From: Rikenella microfusus
Lineage (GTDB): Bacteria > Bacteroidota > Bacteroidia > Bacteroidales > Tenuifilaceae
Direction: 5' to 3'
Assembly: GCA_020722565.1 (NCBI GenBank)
Contig: DYKO01000003.1
Location: forward strand, 1 to 64,000
DNA length: 64,000 nt
A program made the position numbers and the translations under genes. Shown here in pieces: positions 11,201-19,913 of this stretch (positions are counted from its first letter, which is position 1; each line of letters begins with the position of its first letter). The notes under the pieces were generated by a model, which was not told the DNA's origin, did no database searches, and worked only from the letters and a program-made list of their open reading frames with translations.

Positions 11201-11340
11201 TCAAGTTTAAATGCTGTTGCAATAAACTCACCACAATCCCAAAAACTTGCAGTGGGCTCAATGGTTAATAAGTAAACTATTGCCGAAATGGCAAAAATTA
11301 TCCATCCGGTAATGTTATTGGCCTTACGGAAATTTGTCAT
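8299..11340 (-). CDS. DUF2723 (TMEM260-like) membrane glycosyltransferase candidate
   Basis: A 1013-residue polytopic protein. The N-terminal half (about 10-600) has ten or more hydrophobic helices. The first loop has WDCGEF followed by 'EVGHPPGAPLFMLMARFF', the hallmark of DUF2723. This family belongs to the GT-C superfamily; the human member TMEM260 is a protein O-mannosyltransferase. The first-loop Asp-Glu is the likely metal/substrate site. Residues 600-850 form a periplasmic domain (GDNDTFPLWYAQEVEG is a conserved block), and 880-1010 are helical repeats resembling TPRs. By analogy it may glycosylate exported proteins from a lipid-linked sugar, but bacterial members are uncharacterised. 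It is a single-gene unit. Confidence 0.85.
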   Translation of the reverse strand: MTNFRKANNITGWIIFAISAIVYLLTIEPTASFWDCGEFIATAFKLEVGHPPGAPLFMLMARFFSLFASDATKVAAMINAMSALASALTILFLFWTITHLARKLGAGNTYEMTTGQLIAILGSGSVGALAYTFSDTFWFSAVEAEVYAMSSLFTAFVFWAILKWEEQADQPHATKWLILIAYAMGLSIGVHLLNLLTIPAIAFIYYFRKYPATRNGVILTLLTSAAILGTILYIIIPGTFLVGSWFDLLFVNGFGLPYNSGLIFYFFALFGVFGWGIYATHKKGKILLNTILVGVTVILIGYSSYAMIVIRAYADTPINENDPSNAFSLISYLNREQYGDRPLFYGQYYNAPVTGSRDIETWIPKDGKYVKSYLKTAYEFDDRFKILFPRMHSAQGDHVTEYKKWANVQGRPVSLQTRDGGAETRYIPTFGENLLFFFRYQIGHMYIRYFMWNFVGRQDDVQSHGGVEHGNWISGIKPIDAIFLGNQDNITDDMKNHPSRNTYYFLPLILGLIGIWYQLQVKKDKKNFWVVFMLFFLTGVAIVMYLNQTPLQPRERDYAYAGSFYAFTIWIGLGVLAFFEWFRKNMDETPSAFAATALCMVVPVIMGAENWDDHDRSGRYTARDFAYNYLNSCEPNAILFTNGDNDTFPLWYAQEVEGIRTDVRVVNLSLLGTDWYIDQMKNTVYKSKPLPISMSHDKYVMGTRDIVYIINRLNEPIELKHLMDFVLSDDPAKKYSISGEKPIDYLPTNRVKLTVDKNRVLETGTVNEKDTSLIVDQMEWTIKGQYITKSSLAILDIIANNNWERPIYFVSPYGDGDIGIADYLQHEGFAYRLVPIKSSKSDFLSIARIDTDILYNRLMNQFRWGRMNEPDVFIDHNNQRTAMVLKLRNTFGRLANKLIKEGKKDSAAKVLDKIVDLMPQQKYQYDFFLFGIIEGYYKLNETTKANEIVQSYAGECQQKLNYYLSLDKSLRQYCSEDIGLTVQTMQELASVAEAYGQSELAASINKMMQSLSF

Positions 11341-11471
11341 GGTTTATCTTTTATTCAGTTTCTTTCATTATCGATTTAAACAAACAAATGTAGAACTTTT
11401 TACAACACCCTGAATATTTTTTGTCATTTCGATAACTAAAACTTAATTCAAATTACATACGTAAAATATCG

Positions 11472-11479
11472 TAGCTTTG
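11472..11479 (+). promoter_or_regulatory. Putative -7 element for SUI1 gene
   Basis: TAGCTTTG matches TAnnTTTG and lies 24 bases before the ATG at 11503. The gene to the left is divergent, so a promoter is expected in this gap. No clear -33 TTG at 17-20 bases. Confidence 0.4.
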
Positions 11480-11502
11480 TAATTCGAAAAATTATATTTT
11501 AA

Positions 11503-11841
11503 ATGGACTGGAAAAGTAAACTTAACTTTGCTTATTCAACAAATCCCGATTTCAATCCTAATGAGGAAGAGGAAAAAGAACAACAAGAGGTTGTTCCTCC
11601 ATTAAAACAACAACTAATAGTTGCCATTGAGAGAAAAAACAGAGGGGGCAAATGCGTAACCCTGGTCAAGGGTTTTGTTGGGCCTGATGCAGAAATTGAG
11701 AAATTGGGAAAAACCTTAAAAACCAAATGTGGTGTAGGGGGCTCTGTTAAGAATGGCGAAATTCTGATTCAGGGCGAACTGAAACAAAAAGTGGCCTCAA
11801 TTTTGCAAGAAATGGGGTATAGGGTTACCATTTCGGAATAA
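11503..11841 (+). CDS. SUI1/YciH-family translation factor
   Basis: Small protein of 112 residues with an acidic, charged N-terminal 30 residues and a C-terminal SUI1 (eIF1-like) fold. 'NRGGKCVTLVKGF' followed by 'LGKTLKTKCGVGGSVKNGEI' is the signature of the YciH/eIF1 family. Eukaryotic eIF1 checks start codons on the small ribosomal subunit; in E. coli YciH has been linked to translation control under stress. Length is usual for Bacteroidota members. It is followed 12 bases later by a secreted nuclease gene, probably without a functional tie. Confidence 0.9.
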   Translation: MDWKSKLNFAYSTNPDFNPNEEEEKEQQEVVPPLKQQLIVAIERKNRGGKCVTLVKGFVGPDAEIEKLGKTLKTKCGVGGSVKNGEILIQGELKQKVASILQEMGYRVTISE

Positions 11842-11853
11842 ATATTTTTTAGA

Positions 11854-13119
11854 ATGATTAAATTAAACTTCATAATATCTGCCTTAGTTTATTCTCTGTT
11901 GGTTAATAATACATTAGCCGATACCCTTACTATTATGCAGTACAACCTAATGTACTATGATAAAATTTACAGCGACTGCAATAGTACCAACAATAATGTA
12001 GATAATAAAGATGGCTACCTGCGAGCCATACTCAACTATGTAAAACCCGATATCCTAACCGTTAACGAAGTTAACGATGCTGTTGCAAGTGTTGAACGGA
12101 TTAAAACCAATACATTAAACTATGCCGGGGTTACCAAATATAAGCGTGCCAACCTAAGTGGCAGCTTTTTGGTTAACATGATTTACTATAACTCCGAAAA
12201 AGTGGAGCTGAAATCACAGGAATCGATTTCTACTTCACCCCGCGAAACCAATGTTTATAAATTATACCTCAAAACACCCACACTGGCAAATGGCGATACC
12301 ATTTTTCTTTACCATTTGGTAACACACCTAAAAGCAGGGAGCGAACCCTCAGATGCCCAGCAACGAGCTACTGCGGCAAGTGCCATTATGAATTACATTT
12401 CAACAAAAAGCATTCAGGGAAACGTTTTGCTATCTGGCGATATGAATCTATACGGCGCTTCCGAAGGGGCCTTTGTTACTTTTACCACTCCTTCGGGATC
12501 CAACAATTTCAGATTCTATGATCCTCTCAACCAGATTGGCGAATGGCATTCCAATTACAACTACCGTTATGTACACACCCAATCAACCAGAACAGTGGCC
12601 AACGAGGGCTGCTTCTCCACAGGCGGCATTGACGACCGGTTCGATTTTATACTTTCCTCTGCTAATATTTTGAGCGGAAGTTCCGGTTTAAAATTTTACA
12701 ACTATTACACTATTGGCCAAGATGGTAACCGTTATAACAGTTCCATTACCTCCCCCACAAACACAAGCATATCCATTGAGGTTGCCAATGCCCTTTACGG
12801 CTTGTCGGATCATTTACCTGTGGTCATGAAGCTCATTTATCCATCTAATTTATCTAAGGTTAACAACAATAGTAGCAGCTTCAACTTGCAGTACAACAAC
12901 CCGGTTTACGATAAGTTAATCCTAACCCTTTTTGAAACCACCCGCGTCAAAACGGTAAACCTATTCAATATTTTGGGAAACAGTTTACAAAACATACATC
13001 CCGATAGCTACACGCAGGTAATTGAAATTGACCTGACGCCATATCCACCCGGTTTTATTTTGGTTGAGATAAAACTCGCTGATGGCAGGCAAAAAACCTT
13101 AAAAATTTTGAAAAAATAA
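11854..13119 (+). CDS. Secreted endonuclease/exonuclease/phosphatase with T9SS tail
   Basis: A 421-residue exported protein. Signal peptide 1-22 (ends TLAD). The EEP fold runs from about 25 to 325: 'MQYNLMYYD' (first strand with Asn), 'TVNEVND' (metal Glu), 'SGDMNLYG' (D-x-N), 'GGIDDRFDFIL' and 'LSDHLPVV' (catalytic SDH). These are the metal and catalytic residues of DNase I-like phosphodiesterases. The last 80 residues resemble a T9SS type A sorting domain (NNPVYDKLIL, then PGFILVEIKLADG, then KTLKILKK). A cell-surface nuclease is likely, but sphingomyelinase-like activity is also possible with this fold. A second secreted nuclease lies at 16571. Confidence 0.88.
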   Translation: MIKLNFIISALVYSLLVNNTLADTLTIMQYNLMYYDKIYSDCNSTNNNVDNKDGYLRAILNYVKPDILTVNEVNDAVASVERIKTNTLNYAGVTKYKRANLSGSFLVNMIYYNSEKVELKSQESISTSPRETNVYKLYLKTPTLANGDTIFLYHLVTHLKAGSEPSDAQQRATAASAIMNYISTKSIQGNVLLSGDMNLYGASEGAFVTFTTPSGSNNFRFYDPLNQIGEWHSNYNYRYVHTQSTRTVANEGCFSTGGIDDRFDFILSSANILSGSSGLKFYNYYTIGQDGNRYNSSITSPTNTSISIEVANALYGLSDHLPVVMKLIYPSNLSKVNNNSSSFNLQYNNPVYDKLILTLFETTRVKTVNLFNILGNSLQNIHPDSYTQVIEIDLTPYPPGFILVEIKLADGRQKTLKILKK

Positions 13120-13127
13120 ATTACCTA

Positions 13128-15986
13128 ATGAATGTCAAAAAATTAGTTTTAGCAAAGTATATTTTTACTTTAAATTTAATTTTCTTATTTATAACTTCAT
13201 TTGCTCAGTACTATCAAACAGGTGTTGAGCCTTTTAAAATTAAATGGGGAAAAAAGGAATTTGAAAACATCAGGGTAATCTTTCCGGCTCAGGCCGATAG
13301 CCTTGCCAATATTTATCTGTTTTCACTTTTAAATGCTGATAGCCTACACGATATCGATTACCAAGTGGGAAAAAGAAAAATCGATGTGATTCTTCATCCC
13401 AATACAGTACTATCGAATGGATTTGTAGTTTGGGCGCCACGTAGAATGGAAGTGGTAACTCAACCCGATCCAAATAACGATGCCTTGCTCTGGCACCAAA
13501 CACTTAGCATTCATGAGATGCGGCATGTTAAGCAAATGTACTCGCTGCAAAAGGGAACAACCCGAATTGCCACATGGCTATTTGGGGAACAAGCTATTGG
13601 GCTTACTGCAGCTCTCATTCATCCCTGGATTTTTGAAGGCGATGCCGTTTGGGCCGAAACTTATTTCTCCTTTGGGGGTCGCGGCCGTTCTGCATCCTTT
13701 TTTCAGCATTACATGGCACATTCATTGGAAAATCAAAAAAATTTCAGCTACGATAAATGGCTATTAGGTTCATACAAGGATTACATACCCAACCATTATC
13801 AGTTTGGTTATCAACTCACTCAATACATTAATAGCCATTACGGGCCAAACATAATTCCAAATGTTTTCCGCTTCAGCGGTAGGTATCCATTTTTACTGTT
13901 TCCCAGCTATTTTGCATTTAAGCGCCAAACAGGCCTTTCCCAAAAGGCTATTTTTCAAAAAACCTTCTCCGAAAACGATTCGATTTGGAAAAGCAGCTCT
14001 GAGAATTTAGCACACAAACCCAATTCATTTAACTATCGCGATGGCTATAGAAATATTTTATATCCCTATCCCATTAATGATAGCCTAACGCTTGCCTATA
14101 TAACATCGCTAGCCCAAACACCATTTTTTGCTACTATTTTGCCCAATGGTAAAATCAAAAAAATTATCAGCACGGGTTACCTTATTGGTAGGCCATCATA
14201 TAACGATAGCCTTATTATTTGGTCGGAGTATCAACCTCATCTCCGATGGAACTGGAAGAGCTCTACTAATCTTAAAATCATCAATATCAATACCAACAAA
14301 ATTCAGCAGCTGGCAAACGGCAGATATTTTTCGCCAATATTTGATGGTTTAAATAACCGTGTTATAGCCATTGAATACAATCAAAGCGGGAGATATTTCC
14401 TACGTGCAGTTGCATTGGATGGAGCTACAACCCAATTGTTTACTTTTGAAAATGGATATGAAATACAAGAAATTTGCTTCAATCCCGATTTTTCTTCGAT
14501 ATATGGAATTGCAAAAACACAGGAGGGGAAAAAAGTTTTTCGCATTGATTCAAACTACCACTTTGAAATTGTACTTGATGGGAAATATTGCGATATCCGA
14601 TCGCTTTCCTGCCCCGACAATCAAACGCTAATTTTTAATTTCACTAATGGTTTCAGTGAAAATATTTATAAGTTTGATTTACATATTTCTAAATTATTTA
14701 AAATAAATGATCTCCCCATCAACTCAGCTTACGGATACTTAAAAGATAACTATCTAACTTTTTCGCATTACACTTCAAGTGGCTACCAACTGCAACATAA
14801 ACGAAAGGACTTTTTAGGTTTTACAACAATTGACAGCATTGAACTTTATAACAAAATTGTTAAGGCTCACGCTGAAAATACATTTATGCAACATAAGGCA
14901 ATAACCTTCAAAACCAAAAATTTTACTGGTCCTGGAACCCTTTTAAATATTCATAGCTGGTTCCCGTACTATATGAAACCCATACAGGATGCATCAAACA
15001 TTGAAACAGCTAATCCTGTTTTTCCAGGATTAACACTTTTATCACAAAACCTAACTGGAAGCACTCAGCTTAGTGTTGGTTACGGTTACGGAAAATCGCA
15101 CCTCTTTTTTTCCTCACTTAGCTACTATGGCTTCTGGCCAATAATAAATTTCACCTATGAACAAACCGATAATCCTGCAGTTCTTTACCAGATAACGCAA
15201 ACCTACCCAATTAATAGGGATTACAGAAAAAAAATGAATTTCAATATCTTTGTGCCTTTTACCTTAAGTAGTGGATTATATATTAAATCATTTCAGATTT
15301 ATAACAAATTTACAAGAACCAACGATTACCTTTACCGCGAAGACATTGACGCATACCGCAAGGGCATGTATTCCAACGAACTGGGTATTATCCTCTACAC
15401 ACTTCGAACAATGGCTCACCGCGATTTGCAGCCTCGAATCGGCTTTATTTTTAACACGGGTTGGGTAACCACACCTTGGGATTACAATAACCTACCTAAC
15501 CTTTGGTACGGAAAATCGGTTTTATACCTTCCCGGCCCTTTTTCAAATCATGGAATAAGATTTACTTTATTTGCTCAATCACAAAATATTAAATATATCT
15601 ACTTAAACAATATGATTAGATTTCCACGCGGTTATAGCGATTATATACCATCAATTAATTTTAAGGGGATATTTTTTGACTATACTATGCCGCTTAGCTA
15701 TCCCGACTACAACTTAAGTTCCTTGCTCTATATCAAACGCTTGTCGCTTAATCTTTTTTCCGATTTTGCTCAAAATCAATATAAAACAAGTTCATATTAT
15801 TCAATTATAACTTTATCTGATAATTTGCAATCATTTGGATTTATGTTATTTATCGATTTCAATATTTTTAGAACATGGTATCCATTTAAGCTTTACTTTA
15901 CCCAGGCATTCAAGGGAAAAGATTTTACAACCTTTTCAAAATTCACCCTGACAATCAATTTAAATTCTAACTTTGCCCGTAAATAA
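13128..15986 (+). CDS. HExxH metallopeptidase-like outer-membrane barrel protein
   Basis: A 952-residue exported protein with signal peptide 1-26. The zinc-binding helix HEMRH is at 129-133, and a candidate third ligand sits downstream in WIFEGDAVWAE (about 173), the gluzincin arrangement. Residues 290-600 contain repeated strand motifs like a TolB/PD40 beta-propeller. The last 350 residues are rich in alternating aromatic strands (for example SLSYYGFWPIINFTYEQ) and look like an outer-membrane beta-barrel. So the chain seems to join a surface protease-like head, a propeller and a membrane anchor. It begins 8 bases after the nuclease gene, suggesting co-transcription. Substrate unknown. I do not recognise a named family. 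Confidence 0.7.
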   Translation: MNVKKLVLAKYIFTLNLIFLFITSFAQYYQTGVEPFKIKWGKKEFENIRVIFPAQADSLANIYLFSLLNADSLHDIDYQVGKRKIDVILHPNTVLSNGFVVWAPRRMEVVTQPDPNNDALLWHQTLSIHEMRHVKQMYSLQKGTTRIATWLFGEQAIGLTAALIHPWIFEGDAVWAETYFSFGGRGRSASFFQHYMAHSLENQKNFSYDKWLLGSYKDYIPNHYQFGYQLTQYINSHYGPNIIPNVFRFSGRYPFLLFPSYFAFKRQTGLSQKAIFQKTFSENDSIWKSSSENLAHKPNSFNYRDGYRNILYPYPINDSLTLAYITSLAQTPFFATILPNGKIKKIISTGYLIGRPSYNDSLIIWSEYQPHLRWNWKSSTNLKIININTNKIQQLANGRYFSPIFDGLNNRVIAIEYNQSGRYFLRAVALDGATTQLFTFENGYEIQEICFNPDFSSIYGIAKTQEGKKVFRIDSNYHFEIVLDGKYCDIRSLSCPDNQTLIFNFTNGFSENIYKFDLHISKLFKINDLPINSAYGYLKDNYLTFSHYTSSGYQLQHKRKDFLGFTTIDSIELYNKIVKAHAENTFMQHKAITFKTKNFTGPGTLLNIHSWFPYYMKPIQDASNIETANPVFPGLTLLSQNLTGSTQLSVGYGYGKSHLFFSSLSYYGFWPIINFTYEQTDNPAVLYQITQTYPINRDYRKKMNFNIFVPFTLSSGLYIKSFQIYNKFTRTNDYLYREDIDAYRKGMYSNELGIILYTLRTMAHRDLQPRIGFIFNTGWVTTPWDYNNLPNLWYGKSVLYLPGPFSNHGIRFTLFAQSQNIKYIYLNNMIRFPRGYSDYIPSINFKGIFFDYTMPLSYPDYNLSSLLYIKRLSLNLFSDFAQNQYKTSSYYSIITLSDNLQSFGFMLFIDFNIFRTWYPFKLYFTQAFKGKDFTTFSKFTLTINLNSNFARK

Positions 15987-16014
15987 CCTTTCCATTTTTT
16001 TCGTAGTAAGCAAT

Positions 16015-16560
16015 ATGGGGCAGAATGAGGATAAAAAGCAAATCCGTAGATATATCAGGGAATTTAAATTAACATTGAGCTATCAGGAAGCAAAGATCAA
16101 AGCTCAGTTGGTTTTTGCTGAAATTGAGAGCATGGATCAGTTCATGAATGCAAGAACTGTGCTTGCCTTTTGGTCGCTACCCGATGAAATTGATACCCAC
16201 GATTTTGTAATTAAATGGGCTGCTGAAAAACGAATGGTTCTTCCGGTTGTGGTAGGCAATGAGCTGGAGCTAAGATGTTACAAAGGTATTGAGTATTTAG
16301 AAAAAAGTTCGGGTTTTGGAATAATGGAGCCCAAAACAGGAGATTTGGTTGATCCTGCAACAATTGATTTTGCCATTATTCCGGGAGTAGCCTTCGATAG
16401 ACAGGGTAACAGATTGGGGCGGGGAAAGGGATTTTACGACCGTACCCTACCCAAACTGGTAAATGCGGTAAAGGTGGGGGTAGCTTATGAGTTTCAACTA
16501 ATTGACTCGATTCCTGTAGCGGAACACGACATTCCAGTAGATATAGTGATATACAACTAA
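16015..16560 (+). CDS. 5-formyltetrahydrofolate cyclo-ligase
   Basis: Converts 5-formyl-THF plus ATP to 5,10-methenyl-THF in folate salvage, a cytoplasmic enzyme. The family signature is 'LGRGKGFYDRTLPK' near the C-terminus (G-x-G-x-G-x-Y-D), and 'FWSLPDEIDT' is the substrate loop. I take the ATG at 16015 (181 residues, MGQNEDKKQ) rather than a TTG at 15973, because the longer form would overlap the end of the preceding gene and begin with non-conserved hydrophobic residues. It lies between two T9SS-type secreted proteins without an evident role in export. Confidence 0.93.
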   Translation: MGQNEDKKQIRRYIREFKLTLSYQEAKIKAQLVFAEIESMDQFMNARTVLAFWSLPDEIDTHDFVIKWAAEKRMVLPVVVGNELELRCYKGIEYLEKSSGFGIMEPKTGDLVDPATIDFAIIPGVAFDRQGNRLGRGKGFYDRTLPKLVNAVKVGVAYEFQLIDSIPVAEHDIPVDIVIYN

Positions 16561-16570
16561 TTATGATACT

Positions 16571-18967
16571 ATGAACACAATTAGACGTTTTTGGGTATTG
16601 GGGCTGGTTGTATTTGCTCTCTCATTTAAAATTTTTGCACAAATACCCAATGGCTACTATACCTCTGCCGAAGGGAAAACCGGTGCTGAACTTAAAACTG
16701 CTCTTTACAACATCATTAAAAATCACACAGTGGTATCGTACGATGGTTTGTGGACCGCGTTTCAGTACACCGATAAAAAAAGCAATGGGAAGGTTTGGGA
16801 TATGTACTCTGATATACCCGGCCAAACTCCACCCTACGAATTTGATTTTGGGATAAACCAGTGTGGAACTTATAACTCCGAAGGAGACTGCTACAATAGG
16901 GAACACTCCTTCCCTAAAAGTTGGTTTAACGATGCATCGCCTATGTACTCCGATCTTTTTCATCTTTACCCTACCGATGGCTATGTAAATAATAGGAGAT
17001 CGAACTACATTTTTGGTGAGGTTTCATCGGTTACATGGACATCGCTTAACGGAAGCAAACTGGGAACCTCAACTGAATCAGGAACAACATTAACTGTTTT
17101 TGAACCAATTGATGAGTATAAGGGCGATTTTGCCCGTACCTACTTTTATATGTCCACACGCTATGAGAATCTTATTGCCTCATGGGCAAGTTATACCACC
17201 GAAGCACAAAACATTTTGGATGGATCAAGCTATCCCGCTTTCAAGCAATGGTACATCAACCTGCTCATTAAATGGCACGAGCAGGACCCCGTAAGCCAAA
17301 AGGAGATTGACCGAAACAATGTTATTTACACATCCTATCAGCACAACCGTAACCCATTTATTGACCATCCTGAATATGCCCAACTAATTTGGACTGGCTC
17401 AACCCCTTCAATTACTTTTACAAGTGCACCCGTAACCTCTGCAACTGTTGGTTCGCTGTATAGCTACAATGTTACTGCAACCGGTGGTAATGGATCGACA
17501 CTTACCATTGCAGCTACCACTTTACCCAGTTGGTTATCCCTAAGTGCTACAGGAAATGGTACAGCTAATCTTAGCGGAACCGCTGGCTCCAGCAATGTTG
17601 GATCCAACAGCGTAACCCTTTCCTGCACTGATGGCGAAAGTACAGTAAATCAGAGCTTCACCATCAATGTTACTGAAAGCAGCTCACAAACCAGCTCCGA
17701 AACTTTTGAAAACATTCCATCCGATAGTCCTTCGGCCTACAATAGCAGAAGCTGGACTGGCGATAATCATCTAACCTGGCAGGCAACCAACGCCCGAACC
17801 GACCAAACAATTAATAGCAAAGCAATATGCCTTAAGAATGCAACAGGTTCCTATGTAGAATCGCCATTGCTTTCCGGGGGTTGCTCTCAAATAAGCTTTA
17901 TGCACCAGCAAAAATTTACGGGTAGTGGTGGAACAATTTCAGTTTACGTAAATAACCAAAAATTTGGAACAGCCAATGTATCAACCGAGGTTCAAACATC
18001 TACCTATACTATTACAGGAATCAGCGATTCTTTTGTAATTAAATTGGAAAGCAACGGCCAAACAAGAATTGCTATCGACGATTTGGAATGGACAAACTCA
18101 AGTCCAATTACAAACTTGAAACCATCCATTTCGAATGTTACCATTACACCCACTTCGCCAGTTACCAAACAAACCATAACGGTTTCGGCAAACATTACCG
18201 ATCCCGATGGTTCAGTTGCCAAAGCCCAAATTAAATGGGGCAACTCTGCCGATAATCTGACCACAACCTTTGATATGCAAGCTAGTGGCAATGATTACAG
18301 TTCCCCGATAAATGCACAGGATAATCCTACAGAAATCTTTTTCCAGATTATAGCAATTGATAACTCCAACGACACTGCATATTACAATACATCGTTTGCT
18401 GTTGAACAAAACCAGCTACCTGTAATAGAAAATATCACCCAAACACCAACAAAACCAACCTCAGACCATATAGTTGAAGTCAGCGCCAATGTTACTGATC
18501 CCGAAGGTAGATTGGGCAACGTTTTCATTTTGTGGGGTACTTCGGACATTTCCCTAAATAGCTCTATACTAATGAATAGTTCGGGGATTACTTTTTCCGG
18601 ACAAATACCAGCAAATCAATCGGGAACGAATATCTATTATAAAATTAAAGCATTTGATGCCGAGGGACAAATTGCCTATAGCAGCATGAATAGCTATAGC
18701 ATTGGTCAACCAACTGGTATCAATGTAAAATCTTCAAAAATAATTTCGGTTTATCCAAATCCCTTTTTCAACTTTATTGAGATTAGCTATCCCTACTCAA
18801 GCCCATATACCTATTCAATTAGTAACCTAATTGGACAATCCTTAATTACCCGAACAGGGTTAAAAGGTAGGGAACGAGTCGATTGTTCGAGTCTCCAGAA
18901 TGGCATTTATATACTTACAATAAAAGGGGAAAACGAAACAAGTATAAAAAAAATAATTAAGCGATAG
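16571..18967 (+). CDS. Secreted endonuclease I with Ig-like repeats and T9SS tail
   Basis: A 798-residue exported nuclease. Signal peptide 1-23. The endonuclease I domain (about 25-275) has the His-metal motif CYNREHSFPKSWF and 'DLFHLYPTDGYVNNRRSNY', both diagnostic of the EndA/BsnI family that cuts DNA non-specifically. After it come an Ig-like putative cadherin-type domain (about 280-365), a lectin-like or CBM-like jelly roll (375-510) and two repeats each opening with 'I-x-N-(V/I)-T-x-T-P' at about 525 and 620. A T9SS type A sorting domain ends the protein (ISVYPNPFFNF, then NGIYILTIKG). Likely attached to the cell surface to degrade environmental DNA. A terminator follows. Confidence 0.92.
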   Translation: MNTIRRFWVLGLVVFALSFKIFAQIPNGYYTSAEGKTGAELKTALYNIIKNHTVVSYDGLWTAFQYTDKKSNGKVWDMYSDIPGQTPPYEFDFGINQCGTYNSEGDCYNREHSFPKSWFNDASPMYSDLFHLYPTDGYVNNRRSNYIFGEVSSVTWTSLNGSKLGTSTESGTTLTVFEPIDEYKGDFARTYFYMSTRYENLIASWASYTTEAQNILDGSSYPAFKQWYINLLIKWHEQDPVSQKEIDRNNVIYTSYQHNRNPFIDHPEYAQLIWTGSTPSITFTSAPVTSATVGSLYSYNVTATGGNGSTLTIAATTLPSWLSLSATGNGTANLSGTAGSSNVGSNSVTLSCTDGESTVNQSFTINVTESSSQTSSETFENIPSDSPSAYNSRSWTGDNHLTWQATNARTDQTINSKAICLKNATGSYVESPLLSGGCSQISFMHQQKFTGSGGTISVYVNNQKFGTANVSTEVQTSTYTITGISDSFVIKLESNGQTRIAIDDLEWTNSSPITNLKPSISNVTITPTSPVTKQTITVSANITDPDGSVAKAQIKWGNSADNLTTTFDMQASGNDYSSPINAQDNPTEIFFQIIAIDNSNDTAYYNTSFAVEQNQLPVIENITQTPTKPTSDHIVEVSANVTDPEGRLGNVFILWGTSDISLNSSILMNSSGITFSGQIPANQSGTNIYYKIKAFDAEGQIAYSSMNSYSIGQPTGINVKSSKIISVYPNPFFNFIEISYPYSSPYTYSISNLIGQSLITRTGLKGRERVDCSSLQNGIYILTIKGENETSIKKIIKR

Positions 18968-18987
18968 CTATTCATCAATTGAAAAAA

Positions 18988-19017
18988 AAGAAAGGCATCC
19001 CTATGGATGCCTTTCTT
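18988..19017. terminator. Bidirectional intrinsic terminator
   Basis: A perfect 13-base-pair stem (arms 18988-19000 and 19005-19017, core GGCATCC/GGATGCC) with a 4-base loop CTAT. A-rich DNA on the left and T-rich on the right let it stop transcription from both convergent genes (nuclease from the left, superoxide dismutase from the right). Confidence 0.88.
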
Positions 19018-19039
19018 ATAAGCAATATTTTCAGTCAAT

Positions 19040-19738
19040 CTATTTCTTTAAAGCGTTAGCATAAAGTTCCGACACCTCTTCCCAATTTATTAGGTCCCAA
19101 ATTCCATTAACATAATCAGCTCTTTTATTTTTATATTTAAGGTAATAAGCATGCTCCCAAACATCAACCGCTATGATAGGAATTCCCTTTACTTCGGAAT
19201 TGTCCATTAATGGATTATCCTGATTTTGAGTTGAGCATACCTTTAGTAATCCATTATCAACAACCACAACCCAAGCCCATCCGCTACCGAAACGTTTGAG
19301 GGCGGCATCGTTTACCTTGGCTATCAAATTTTCTATGGAACCAAAATCTCTGACAATTGCTTCATTTAAGGCTTTACTTATGCCCTTTCGATTTCCCGGC
19401 TTAAAATTTTCCCAGTACAAAACATGGTTATAGTATCCTCCGGCATTATTTCGAATACCTACTGGATATTTTGAAATTGAATCAAATAGTTCCAACAGAG
19501 TAATGTTGTCAAGTTTTTGTTCCTTTGCAAGTTTGATAAAGTTATCGAAATATCCCTTATGGTGTCGGATATAATGTATCTCAACCGTTTGGGCATCGAT
19601 AATCGGTTCAAGTGAATTATACTCATAGGGTAGAGCATAAAAAGTCAGATCATTTAACTCGCTTGTAAGCATACTATTTTGTGAATGCGCATTAGCTCCA
19701 ATTATAAGCGTTGTAACTAACAGGATAATCCTTTTCAT
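19040..19738 (-). CDS. Superoxide dismutase (Fe/Mn), exported form
   Basis: Iron/manganese superoxide dismutase with a signal peptide, so probably periplasmic rather than cytoplasmic. I start at the ATG at 19738 (MKRIILLVTT, 232 residues); ATGs at 19747 and 19762 are also in frame and only lengthen the n-region. Metal ligands: His in HYIRHHKGYFD, His in YYNHVLYW, and Asp plus His in 'DVWEHAYYLKYKNKRADYV'. 'GSGWAWVVV' is the usual core strand. Fe versus Mn preference cannot be set safely by eye. It converts superoxide to peroxide. Single gene, ended by the 18988-19017 hairpin. Confidence 0.93.
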   Translation of the reverse strand: MKRIILLVTTLIIGANAHSQNSMLTSELNDLTFYALPYEYNSLEPIIDAQTVEIHYIRHHKGYFDNFIKLAKEQKLDNITLLELFDSISKYPVGIRNNAGGYYNHVLYWENFKPGNRKGISKALNEAIVRDFGSIENLIAKVNDAALKRFGSGWAWVVVVDNGLLKVCSTQNQDNPLMDNSEVKGIPIIAVDVWEHAYYLKYKNKRADYVNGIWDLINWEEVSELYANALKK

Positions 19739-19913
19739 ACTTTTCATTTTTAATGGTTTCAATTATAAATACTTAAACACGGTAAGTTCAAAAATGTTCA
19801 GGCTTTGCTCCAAGGGTATTAACAGATTTTGTAAAGCCTACTAAAATCAAATTAACTACTAAGTATATTTGGGATTTTTAAACAAAGAAGTATGGTATTT
19901 TTATTTTTTGCAT

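Noticed and set aside
15973-16014. Longer 5-formyl-THF cyclo-ligase starting at TTG 15973
   Set aside because: Overlaps the upstream gene's last codons and adds a non-conserved hydrophobic start.
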